Both the position numbers and the translations under genes were made by a program. From the NCBI GenBank assembly GCA_965208775.1, contig OZ242360.1, positions 1,550,001 through 1,614,000 of the forward strand: 64,000 nucleotides of DNA. The letters run 5' to 3'. Every line of letters begins with the position of its first letter. The stretch's first letter is position 1. This DNA comes from JAPOVO01 sp026708165 (GTDB lineage: Bacteria > Chloroflexota > UBA11872 > VXNJ01). A model generated the notes under the pieces. The model was given only the letters and a program-made list of their open reading frames with translations. It searched no databases and was not told the DNA's origin. Shown in pieces: positions 19,059 to 26,869 of this stretch.

Positions 19059-19964
19059 TTGACGACTTCAGAAACCGTATGGGAGATACCCGAACCGCTC
19101 TCCACTTATGAGGCCCGGGTGGACGACGACACCATCGTCATTCTGCGGCGTCATGGGAATCCTGAGGGTCCACGGCTCGTCCTGAGCCACGGCAATGGGC
19201 TGGCGATCGATCTCTATTACCCTTTCTGGTCGCTCCTAGTCGACGATTTCGACCTGGTCATCTACGACCTCAGGAACCATGGATGGAATACTGCCGGCAA
19301 TCTACAAAGGCACAATATTCCGACACTAGTTCGCGATCACGACCGTATTCTCGACGCGATCGATCGCCATTTCGGTGAGAAACCCAAAGCAGGCGTATTT
19401 CATTCGGTTTCGGCGCTTACAACGCTCTTGTCTCCCACCAAAGGCAGCGAATTCTCAGCGCTCGTTCTGTTTGACCCACCACTGTGTAGGCCTGGCGCCA
19501 GCTACGAAGAGTTCGACGCCGCAGCACTGCGAACGGCCGCGATGGCCCGGCGACGCACGCCCCGATTTGAAACCAGAGAGCAGTTTGCCGATCTCCTGAG
19601 TTATATCCCGGCTTACTATCGTGCCGTTCCTGGGGTTTTTGAACTTGTGGCGAGGACAACGCTTCGACCAGACACCGGAGGGGAAGGTTATGAGCTTCGG
19701 TGCCCTCGCGAATATGAAGCGCAGATCATCGATTACGCCAGCGCGTTTGCCGTGCTGGTGGACTTTGAAGCAATTTATTGCCCGGTCAAAGTCATTGGGG
19801 CCGACCCCACGTTGCCGTACTCGTACCTTCCAACGTTCGATCTCAGTGATGTTTTGATCGTGGATTACGACTTCTTGCCTGAAGCGACGCACTTTCTTCC
19901 GCTGGAAAAACCGGAGGAGTGTGCCGCGGCGGTGCGCGAGTTTCTTGAGCTGACTGGGAGTTGA
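19059..19964 (+). CDS. Alpha/beta-fold hydrolase
   Basis: A 301-residue alpha/beta hydrolase. The oxyanion-hole region is SHGNG near residue 45, a serine in the FHSVS segment near residue 110 is the likely nucleophile, and the C-terminal ATHFLP histidine is near residue 275. The nucleophile elbow departs from the usual GxSxG, so activity should be tested rather than assumed. The start is TTG. As the fourth gene of the PKS locus on the same strand, it is a candidate for releasing the finished acyl chain, since the PKS has no thioesterase domain. That role is inferred from context only. Confidence 0.75.
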   Translation: MTTSETVWEIPEPLSTYEARVDDDTIVILRRHGNPEGPRLVLSHGNGLAIDLYYPFWSLLVDDFDLVIYDLRNHGWNTAGNLQRHNIPTLVRDHDRILDAIDRHFGEKPKAGVFHSVSALTTLLSPTKGSEFSALVLFDPPLCRPGASYEEFDAAALRTAAMARRRTPRFETREQFADLLSYIPAYYRAVPGVFELVARTTLRPDTGGEGYELRCPREYEAQIIDYASAFAVLVDFEAIYCPVKVIGADPTLPYSYLPTFDLSDVLIVDYDFLPEATHFLPLEKPEECAAAVREFLELTGS

Positions 19965-20031
19965 CGCCCGCTGTCTGAAGCTAGCATGTTATCGGGCGCT
20001 GGCTTCAGGTGTGCAGACGCCGGCGGGGTTG

Positions 20032-21798
20032 CTACGAGCCTTCGACTTGCACCGTGATGATATCCACGCCGTGATACTTCTGATGCCGGACCGAAGAAGC
20101 GTAGTGTCGTAGCAGGCGAAACGATATTTCCCTTTCGTCAACGATCTCGGCCTGTTCACCCAGATAAGCGAGACGGTCCTCAAGGTTGTCCTGTTCGAAG
20201 GCGGCGATGAACTCCATCTCCATGGCCCCCTCGACAGGGCGCGCCGTGACTATCAGGCGGGACGCTTGCTTGGCCGCGCCGTCATCACCCGGCTGCAGCA
20301 GACTCGACAGAGTTTCCTCGCCCGCGGAGCGCAGCCGCTGCGTCGAGGCATCGTTCCAGCCGGCCTTGGCGGCGAGGTCGCGGATGAAGGCGTCGATCTT
20401 GGGCAGCGCGGAAAAGTCCAGCTCGGCTTCCAGGCGTTTGCGCCGCGCGCTGGTGAGCTGCACGAACAGGGTCAGGACTATTGCCACGATGGTGCCGACC
20501 ATCGTGCCGTTGCTGAGGGCCGCCTCCCATGCGCCGCTCAGGTGGTCTGGGAAGATGAGCCGATTCTCCGCTCCGATCCCGATCCAGAACGCCAGCCCCA
20601 CTATGATCGTGTTTCGAAGGTCGAGGCCGCCCTGCACGATCACCCTGATGGCCGCCACGAAGAGCACTCCCATGAGCAGGATGACGTAGACTCCCACGAC
20701 GGGGCCGGGAATGACGATAAGGAAGGCCGTCAGCTTGGGCAGGAATGCCAGCCCGATGAACATGGCTCCGATGGCATACCCGACGCGGCGGGAGGCGACG
20801 CCGGTAAGGCTGACGAGCGACGCGCTGGACGCCGAGTAGCCGGTGGTCGGCACCGTACCCGCGATTCCGGCCAGCAGATTTCCCACGCCATTGGCGGTCA
20901 GCGCACCCTGCACGATGCGAAAGTCGGGCGTCCGCGGTCTGCGCCGCGCGGGCGCCTGGATGGCGATGCCGTCCCCAATGATCTTGATGGTCAATAGCAG
21001 GGTAACAATCAGGAACGTCGGCAGTATCGCCCAGAAGTCGGGTCCCGGCGTGAGGTCAAACCCCGGCCATCCGGCCCTGGGCACGTCAACCCAGGACGCG
21101 TCGATCACGCGCTGAAAGTCGTAAACTCCGAAAGCTGCTGATGCGACGCATCCAGCTACGATTCCGATAAGCGGCGACCATAGTCGCCAGGCCCCGGTCG
21201 AGCGCAGCGACATTCCCGCGGCGACCGCCAGCGTTACCGCGGCGATGGACGGAGCGGCGGCCGCCGACGCGTCCTCGGGTATTTCGTTGAGCTTGTCGAA
21301 CACGATCTGCACGAGCCCGTAGAGGATCAACATCATCGCCGTGCCGGAGACTGCGGGCGTGATGATGCGGCGCAGCAAAGGCAGCCACGCCGCCAGCACG
21401 ATCTGAACGATGGAGGAGATGACGACGAGGCTAGCCAGCATGGCCGGTCCGCCATCCACCAGCGCGGTTACGCAGACAGGTATGAAGATGCCCGACGCGC
21501 CCGAGGCAAGCACATGCCCGGCGCCCAGTCGCCCGGCCCTGACCGCCTGTAGCACGGTGGTAACACCAGCTACCACAAGCGCCGCAAATACGGCCCACGT
21601 CAGATAGCTCTCCGGCTGGTCGGCTGCCCGGACGATAATCGTCGGCAGCACCACCGCCGGACCAAGCATCAGCAACATGCCTTGGAAGCCGATGCCGATG
21701 GACAGGAGAGTTGGGCAACGCTCCTCCGGCTCGTAACGGATGCCCTGATTGCCTCGCGCTGTTGCCAAGGTTCCTTCCGTAGCTCGGCGGTATTTCAC
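20032..21798 (-). CDS. NCS2-family xanthine/uracil permease with ATPase-like C-terminal domain
   Basis: A 588-residue protein. Residues about 30-470 hold the many hydrophobic segments of a nucleobase:cation symporter-2 transporter, including a TTGYSASSA segment like the NCS2 substrate-site helix. Roughly the last 110 residues (480-588) are hydrophilic and unusual for the family. The RLRSAGEETLSSLL helix and the closing FRLLRHYASSV and strand segments resemble a degenerate histidine-kinase-like (RsbW-type) ATPase fold without clear G boxes. The start is GTG with AGGA six bases upstream. The gene is convergent with the PKS operon and divergent from the methyltransferase. The substrate (xanthine, urate or uracil) is not decided. 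Confidence 0.85.
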   Translation of the reverse strand: MKYRRATEGTLATARGNQGIRYEPEERCPTLLSIGIGFQGMLLMLGPAVVLPTIIVRAADQPESYLTWAVFAALVVAGVTTVLQAVRAGRLGAGHVLASGASGIFIPVCVTALVDGGPAMLASLVVISSIVQIVLAAWLPLLRRIITPAVSGTAMMLILYGLVQIVFDKLNEIPEDASAAAAPSIAAVTLAVAAGMSLRSTGAWRLWSPLIGIVAGCVASAAFGVYDFQRVIDASWVDVPRAGWPGFDLTPGPDFWAILPTFLIVTLLLTIKIIGDGIAIQAPARRRPRTPDFRIVQGALTANGVGNLLAGIAGTVPTTGYSASSASLVSLTGVASRRVGYAIGAMFIGLAFLPKLTAFLIVIPGPVVGVYVILLMGVLFVAAIRVIVQGGLDLRNTIIVGLAFWIGIGAENRLIFPDHLSGAWEAALSNGTMVGTIVAIVLTLFVQLTSARRKRLEAELDFSALPKIDAFIRDLAAKAGWNDASTQRLRSAGEETLSSLLQPGDDGAAKQASRLIVTARPVEGAMEMEFIAAFEQDNLEDRLAYLGEQAEIVDEREISFRLLRHYASSVRHQKYHGVDIITVQVEGS

Positions 21799-22056
21799 AC
21801 AGTTCCTGTCTTGTATGGCCAGGTTTGACAGGTCTGCTGCGGATCCGCCAAGGATGCCGTGCCGGGTGATGCCGTGATTATCCTAACGGTCTAATGATGG
21901 TCGCGCTCTCGACGGCCTTAGCTTGTCTCTCATTCCGGCCAACCGTCATCAATCCTCGGTATCGTCTTGGTGAGATGCAGCTTGCGAAACTTCTCCTGGT
22001 TTACGATACGGATTTGGCAATAATTGGTTATCGATTTGGAAAAGGAGTTTGCAACG

Positions 22057-22869
22057 GTGGCCGACCAAACGTCTGAGTACACGATGGGCTACAGCGAGGA
22101 GTTTCTGCAGCTTCTCGATCGACGCAGCGCGGAAACCCATGCCGCGTATCTGCTACCGCACCTCAAGCCCGGAATCCGTGTGCTCGACTTCGGCTGCGGC
22201 CCTGGGACTGTCACGGTCGGCCTGGCCCGGGCGGTGGAGCCGGGTGAGGTGCACGGCATCGACATGGAGGAGTCGCAGATCGAGATGGCGCGGTCCGCCG
22301 CCGCGGCGGGCGGGCATGACAACGCGACGTTCCACGTGGGCGACGTGACCGACTTACCGTTCGAAGACAACTCCTTCGACGCCGCCCACTGCCATGCCGT
22401 TTTGATGCACGTTCCCGATACCGCGGCCACGCTGGCCGAAGTGAAACGGGTCTTGAAACCGGGCGGAGTCGTCGGGTGCCGCGAGATGTTCGTCTCGTCG
22501 TCGTTCCTGGAGCCTGGATCCGAGGAAACCGACTCCGCGTGGCAAACGTTCGGAAGACTGCTTGCGGGCAACGGCGGTCATCCCGCGATGGGCAAGGAGC
22601 TGAAGTCCACGTTCCTGGAGGCCGGGTTTACAGATATACAGACCGGCGCCTCGTTCGACTTCTTCGGTACGACCGAAGACGTGGCGTTCTTTCACGGCTT
22701 TATCATCGACTGGTTCTACTCACCCCAGGTGAAGGCCGCGGTTACAAAGTTTGGGCTGGCCACCAGCGAGCAGTTCGACGGCTGGCGCCAGGACCTCGAC
22801 CGGTGGAAGAGCGAACCCGGCGCGTGCGGAGCTATTGCATTTGGCGAGGTAGTGGCCCGTAAGCCATAG
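22057..22869 (+). CDS. Class I SAM-dependent methyltransferase
   Basis: A 270-residue methyltransferase of the Methyltransf_11/UbiE-like type. The SAM motif I (VLDFGCGPG) lies around residue 41, an acidic residue follows in GIDMEES, and DLPFEDNSFD near 100 marks motif II. Later HVPD and RVLKPGG segments match the family. The GTG at 22057 is chosen because GGAG lies nine bases upstream; the TTG at 22024 lacks a site. The substrate is unknown, and neither neighbour suggests a pathway. Confidence 0.85.
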   Translation: MADQTSEYTMGYSEEFLQLLDRRSAETHAAYLLPHLKPGIRVLDFGCGPGTVTVGLARAVEPGEVHGIDMEESQIEMARSAAAAGGHDNATFHVGDVTDLPFEDNSFDAAHCHAVLMHVPDTAATLAEVKRVLKPGGVVGCREMFVSSSFLEPGSEETDSAWQTFGRLLAGNGGHPAMGKELKSTFLEAGFTDIQTGASFDFFGTTEDVAFFHGFIIDWFYSPQVKAAVTKFGLATSEQFDGWRQDLDRWKSEPGACGAIAFGEVVARKP

Positions 22870-22928
22870 CCCCGCGCCAGTGCTGTTGGGGCCTGGATAG
22901 CGCGCGGCCTGTTCTTGCGGCCTTCTCC

Positions 22929-23393
22929 CTAGGAGCGTCTAGCCCACTTCGCCAACGCCTTCTCCGGCGCGGTTATCTCTTCGACCGTGGTGTAAAAGGA
23001 GTCCTCCCAGCTGTCCTCGGGCAGTCCTGTGAACAGCATCAGGTTCAGTGGGTATTCCTCGCTGTCGACTACCCGGCGGAAGTCGTCGCGAAACAGGAAC
23101 GTGGGCTTACTCAGCGCGATCGCCATGCCCAATTCCACCATCACTCCCTCGTCGGGCGGGACGCCGTTTACGACGGCGAAGATGGCGTCCGACTCGGCCA
23201 CGTCGCGGAAGTCGGCCTGGCCGATCCGGTAAGCCCAGCCTGTCTCGGTAAAGTCCACCTGATTGTTGCGGGCGAACGGCTCCCAGACTTCCAGTCCAAG
23301 CTCCTCCAGTGCGGCCACTATCGGGGGCAGGAGCGTGGCGTTCTGCTGGGCCGAAAACCCGTAGGGATTAGCTAGGTAGATGGTCTTTTTCAT
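22929..23393 (-). CDS. Nucleoside 2-deoxyribosyltransferase family protein
   Basis: A 154-residue protein of the nucleoside 2-deoxyribosyltransferase fold, which exchanges bases on deoxynucleosides or cleaves the N-glycosidic bond of nucleotides. The N-terminal IYLANPYGFS strand-loop, the DAIFAVVNG segment and DEGVMVELGMA with its catalytic glutamate near residue 86 are present. The gene has the high GC of the chromosome, unlike the reverse transcriptase 106 bases upstream on the same strand. Salvage is the default role. A link to the RT is possible but unproven. Confidence 0.82.
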   Translation of the reverse strand: MKKTIYLANPYGFSAQQNATLLPPIVAALEELGLEVWEPFARNNQVDFTETGWAYRIGQADFRDVAESDAIFAVVNGVPPDEGVMVELGMAIALSKPTFLFRDDFRRVVDSEEYPLNLMLFTGLPEDSWEDSFYTTVEEITAPEKALAKWARRS

Positions 23394-23499
23394 GACTGGG
23401 CGCTCTCAAACCGCTGGTGGTAGTTGTAGCAGCTTTCAGGCTTAAGTCGCCCCGTCCGTGGAGTGCGTTGGTCTAAAAGTCCTTCGTCGCTGATTTGCG

Positions 23500-25032
23500 T
23501 CACATATAGGAATATGCGGAGTCAAACAGTTCAACCTCTTGAAGTGCGACGGTCGAGGGCATACTCACGAGTGTCGTGAAGTCGACGATCTGTTTCGGGT
23601 CAAGTGCCCTCCGCAAGGCTTGCGAAGATATCCAATCACTGTTCCATATCTCTGCATTCTCTTTACGGACCAACTTACAAAGAGGCTCGTCGAAGTCGGA
23701 AGCCGAGTCGAATGGATAGCTGATTCTTTGTAGCCATATCTCCATATGCCCAGTATTTGGAAGCTGGGAAAATTTCCTTCTGACCTTTTCGATGACTCTG
23801 CGCTTTTCGGAATTCGTCTCAAGGAAGTGGATGAGGTAGCTCAATATTGCTGCAGAGGTGTGATATGTCCGCGGGTTGCGGTATGCGATATCAACCACGA
23901 TGCTGATCAAGGGTAGTGGGGAGTTACACTTCGTGATCTTAGTGATCCGCTGAAGGTAATCCTGCATAGCACGCGCCACGCTGCCTGAATTCGGATACTG
24001 CATGCCGTGGTCATGAATCATCAGCGAGTGCTTCTGTAGATTCCTGTCACGCTGACTTCGGAACGTCCAGCTGAGCTTATCGCGCTTTATGGACGAGCGT
24101 ATAACTTCACCGCTGACCTCGGTTTTGCTGGGATTCAATTTCATTCCTAAATCGATCATCACCTCTGTGAGGCATTTGAGAATTCGCTCTCCATCCTGTG
24201 GGTTGTTCACGAAAATGCGGTAATCATCTCGATATCGAAGAATCTGATAGTCGTTGATCTGTTCGCTGTCAATCTTGTTTGTTAGCTCAATATCTGCGTA
24301 ACCAAGCACCATTTCCGCAATGAAGTCCATAAGTACGGAACCTTGGGGAATGCCGTTTGTTTGCCCCTGTCTCATATCCTGAATGAGGTTGTCGATGACA
24401 TTCCCGATCAGCCCGTTTTTTGACCGTTTCTTTTTCGCCTCGGGCTTCGTATGGATTGCCCACGCGACTGAGTGCGTATAGATTGCGGAGTAGCAGTCGA
24501 CAACATCTGTGTGGACTACGAATTCGTAATCCAAGGCTGATTCGATCGATTTCTGCTCAACTTCTCGCCACCATTGGGTGATTTGCGCGGCTCTATCTTT
24601 TTCATTCGTCAATGCCTCGACGGGCAGACTCAGGCATCTAATACCGGTGCTGCTGTTGAATTCGTCGAATCTTTCGCGGATCAAATTCCAATGGTCTTGT
24701 GTAGTCAATGAATTGACGAGATCAACGTATATTGCCGGATGAATGAGCTCCAAAGGACGCCAAGCGTACCTTCCATCCTTGTTGTGCAAAATTGGATGGT
24801 TAACGTCGTCAAAGTCGCGCGGAGTCTTCTTACGCAACGACGATAGTCGCTTTCCTTCAAGCTCATTGGCAACACCTTTGAGCAGGTCATCGAAGCGGAA
24901 GTATTTGGGTAATTCAATACTGCAGTAGCTCTCGTGCTTGAGGAAGAACGATCGGGCTTCTTCGCTTGACAGTTGAACGATGGGACGCGACTTGTGCCCA
25001 TCTTCTACCTGTGCATGATTACTATCCGCCAT
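23500..25032 (-). CDS. Reverse transcriptase, unassigned class (possible defence RT)
   Basis: A 510-residue RNA-directed DNA polymerase. Motif A is DVVDCYSAIY (about 176-185), the GIPQGS segment lies near 223, and the catalytic motif C reads YRDD at 267-270 instead of YADD. There is no group II intron maturase, HNH or integrase domain. The C-terminal 200 residues are an extension of unknown fold. The ATG at 25032 with GGTGA nine bases upstream is preferred to the TTG at 25047. Local GC is strikingly low (about 38% in one sampled 60-base line, against roughly 60% around it), pointing to horizontal transfer. This architecture fits the 'unknown group' RTs that include several phage-defence systems (DRT). 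The class, and any associated non-coding RNA, cannot be settled by eye. Confidence 0.85.
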   Translation of the reverse strand: MADSNHAQVEDGHKSRPIVQLSSEEARSFFLKHESYCSIELPKYFRFDDLLKGVANELEGKRLSSLRKKTPRDFDDVNHPILHNKDGRYAWRPLELIHPAIYVDLVNSLTTQDHWNLIRERFDEFNSSTGIRCLSLPVEALTNEKDRAAQITQWWREVEQKSIESALDYEFVVHTDVVDCYSAIYTHSVAWAIHTKPEAKKKRSKNGLIGNVIDNLIQDMRQGQTNGIPQGSVLMDFIAEMVLGYADIELTNKIDSEQINDYQILRYRDDYRIFVNNPQDGERILKCLTEVMIDLGMKLNPSKTEVSGEVIRSSIKRDKLSWTFRSQRDRNLQKHSLMIHDHGMQYPNSGSVARAMQDYLQRITKITKCNSPLPLISIVVDIAYRNPRTYHTSAAILSYLIHFLETNSEKRRVIEKVRRKFSQLPNTGHMEIWLQRISYPFDSASDFDEPLCKLVRKENAEIWNSDWISSQALRRALDPKQIVDFTTLVSMPSTVALQEVELFDSAYSYM

Positions 25033-25043
25033 TAGAGTTGTCA

Positions 25044-25055
25044 CCAATCAATTGG
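25044..25055. promoter_or_regulatory. Inverted repeat at the reverse transcriptase start
   Basis: CCAAT and ATTGG arms separated by two bases lie directly upstream of the preferred RT start codon. The repeat touches the GGTGA ribosome-binding site and covers an alternative TTG start. It could be an operator or a small hairpin limiting translation. The surrounding 25033-25255 has lower GC than the neighbouring genes and no convincing gene. Confidence 0.25.
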
Positions 25056-25255
25056 ACCCTCTTCATGGTCCCCATTACCTCAAATCGAGCGTAGGCAGCA
25101 GGCTGTCTACAAGGGCGGCGTTAGACAAACAAATCTCGCTCTTCCAGAGCGTGAAACAGTAAGTACAGACTCAGCTTGCCATACTCCGGTCGCCCTATTG
25201 AAGGTCACCTCGACCGGAATCAGCTTGTAGACGGGGGCGAGATGCCCGGGCGGTT

Positions 25256-26344
25256 TTAGTTGAAGAGGATTTCGCCGGGGAGGGTGGTGCGCTGGGTGAG
25301 GCCGCCGGCTTGGAAGTGGAGCGCGTCCTCGGCGGGGTCGTACCAGGCGTCGGAGTTGAGGGTTTCGATCGAGAATGCCTGGAATCCCGTGACGCCCCGC
25401 GTGGGTTTTGCGCCGTCGCCCAGCGGCCTGGCGATGCTCACGTGCCATTCGGGTATGTCGATTGGCCGTATCGGGACGCCGTAAATCTCCATCGTCGAGT
25501 AGACCGGCGAGGTTATGGAGGCTTTACCGTCCTGATACGGGAACCGTAGAGACCCGCCCCAGGTCGTTTCGCCCGTGGCCTTGTCCGTGATCCACATGCC
25601 GAACCACCTACCGGCCTCGTCGGAGCCGTCGGGGGCGACGCGCACCCGATATTCACCGGCGCCCCATTGGTACGAGCGCCTGACGCCTATGAAGTCGCCC
25701 TCGTGCCCCGATGACTCTGTCCATCCCTCGACCGGGTCGGCGACCCTAGCGTCGTCCAGATCGCGCGTTTCCCACCTGGAGAAGATCAAGCCCTTGCCGC
25801 GTGGCCCCACCGCCGGATCGTTCACGTTGGTCTGCAGACCGAAGTAGAACGGCACTCCCGCGATGTGCGAAAAACCGAGCATCAGATACAGGCCGTGCCG
25901 ACGGGAGAAGTCCCCGACGTCGTTGTGGATGGTGAAATCTATTTCCAGCGACTCGAACTCGCCCTTGTCAGCGCTCCATTCCCACCAGATGTAGGACATG
26001 TGTTCCGGAGGCATGATCGTGCTGTAAAGGTCGGAGCGTCCGGGAACCGGCGTTGGAGTCGGTGTCGCGGTTGGGAACGGTGTTGGGGTTGCGGTTGGAA
26101 GCGGCGTCGGCGTGGGGGTGGGTGACGGCGTCGGTGTCGCCGTCGGCGTAGCGGTTGGAAGCGGTGTTGGCGTTGCCGTCGGGGACGGTGTTGGCGTAGG
26201 GGAGGGTAACGGTGTTGGCGTAGCGGTCGCAGTGGATACGGCGGTTGATGTCGGCTCGGACCCTATGTCGCATCCGGCCAAGGCAAGGAGAAAAACAAGG
26301 ATCGCCGCCAACCGCACGGCGTACCCGGGTTTGGCGAGGATCAT
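25256..26344 (-). CDS. Lipoprotein with Thr-Pro linker, function unknown
   Basis: A 362-residue secreted lipoprotein. The signal peptide ends in the lipobox LALAGC (Cys near residue 25). A low-complexity Thr/Pro/Ala linker follows (about 40-100), then a globular domain of about 260 residues rich in Trp and Tyr and probably beta-structured. The linker would hold the domain away from the membrane. Such PTPTA linkers are very common in Chloroflexota surface proteins. I do not recognise the C-terminal domain; a carbohydrate-binding or concanavalin-like fold is plausible from the aromatic content. It stands alone on its strand. Confidence 0.75.
   Translation of the reverse strand: MILAKPGYAVRLAAILVFLLALAGCDIGSEPTSTAVSTATATPTPLPSPTPTPSPTATPTPLPTATPTATPTPSPTPTPTPLPTATPTPFPTATPTPTPVPGRSDLYSTIMPPEHMSYIWWEWSADKGEFESLEIDFTIHNDVGDFSRRHGLYLMLGFSHIAGVPFYFGLQTNVNDPAVGPRGKGLIFSRWETRDLDDARVADPVEGWTESSGHEGDFIGVRRSYQWGAGEYRVRVAPDGSDEAGRWFGMWITDKATGETTWGGSLRFPYQDGKASITSPVYSTMEIYGVPIRPIDIPEWHVSIARPLGDGAKPTRGVTGFQAFSIETLNSDAWYDPAEDALHFQAGGLTQRTTLPGEILFN
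26040..26250 (-). repeat. Low-complexity hexanucleotide-type repeat coding for the Thr-Pro linker
   Basis: On the plus strand the stretch is a run of irregular GTTGG/GGTGTCGG units that encode alternating Thr, Pro, Ala and Leu on the minus strand. It is a coding minisatellite within the lipoprotein gene and may vary in length between strains. Confidence 0.7.
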
Positions 26345-26384
26345 TGTAAGTGTTCTAGCCGCCGAACTGTTGATGGACTTGGCC

Positions 26385-26756
26385 TCAGTCAGGCTGGGGT
26401 TGCATTCTGGCCACGGTCAGCGCGTAGACGATCCCGATGGCGGGAATTACGGCGAATATCGCGGGAAGCCACCAGTCTCCCCGCAGCCCGCCCTGCCAGA
26501 TTGTCAGCGCGGTGTAAAGGTCGGCGCCGACGTTTGCCAGCAGCAGCGCCGCAATTGCGAGTACCGTTGCGATGCCGGCCCGAGGCAACAATACAAGCAG
26601 AAGCAGGGCGGCGGCGCAAAGCGGGTGTAAGAGGATGAGTAACAGCCGCGACCAGACGTCTCCTCCGTCCGCAAAGGCGCCCGCCAGGGCCGCGAATACC
26701 GCGAGAGCCGCGTGAGCTATTGCAAGAACGAGCATTGAAATTCGGAGAGCCTTCAT
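26385..26756 (-). CDS. Small integral membrane protein of unknown function
   Basis: A 123-residue protein with four predicted hydrophobic helices (about 6-28, 38-58, 62-84 and 100-117) and short charged loops. The first helix could act as a signal anchor. No family is recognised. It ends 40 bases upstream of the lipoprotein start on the same strand, so the two may form a small operon. Confidence 0.6.
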   Translation of the reverse strand: MKALRISMLVLAIAHAALAVFAALAGAFADGGDVWSRLLLILLHPLCAAALLLLVLLPRAGIATVLAIAALLLANVGADLYTALTIWQGGLRGDWWLPAIFAVIPAIGIVYALTVARMQPQPD

Positions 26757-26808
26757 GTCTTTAGGGTAAGCCCTGAGTCGCTGTCGTCAAGCGCTGCTCC
26801 CTGTACGC

Positions 26809-26869
26809 AGCCCGGCGGTGAAGCATCTCCGTGCCGAGGCGAGGTAACGTGTTCGAGTCCCGCTCACTG
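26809..26869 (+). pseudogene. Degenerate tRNA-Gly-like sequence
   Basis: The stretch GGTGAAGCATCTCC, then TGCC, AGG, GAGG and GTTCGAGTCCC, aligns with the intact tRNA-Gly at 28581-28652 over most of its D, anticodon and T arms. The acceptor ends cannot pair, the T stem has mismatches and the anticodon stem has one mismatch, so it is not a working tRNA. It abuts the stop codon of the GH109-like gene, and the intact tRNA lies 1.8 kb away. Confidence 0.5.

Noticed and set aside
25107..25448. 113-codon frame upstream of the reverse transcriptase
   Set aside because: Half of it lies inside the lipoprotein gene in another frame, it has no good start, and no family is recognisable. The second half looks protein-like but is too short to support.
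26040..26250. Repeats that might be a CRISPR array
   Set aside because: The units are short and contiguous, without spacers, and encode the Thr-Pro linker of the lipoprotein.
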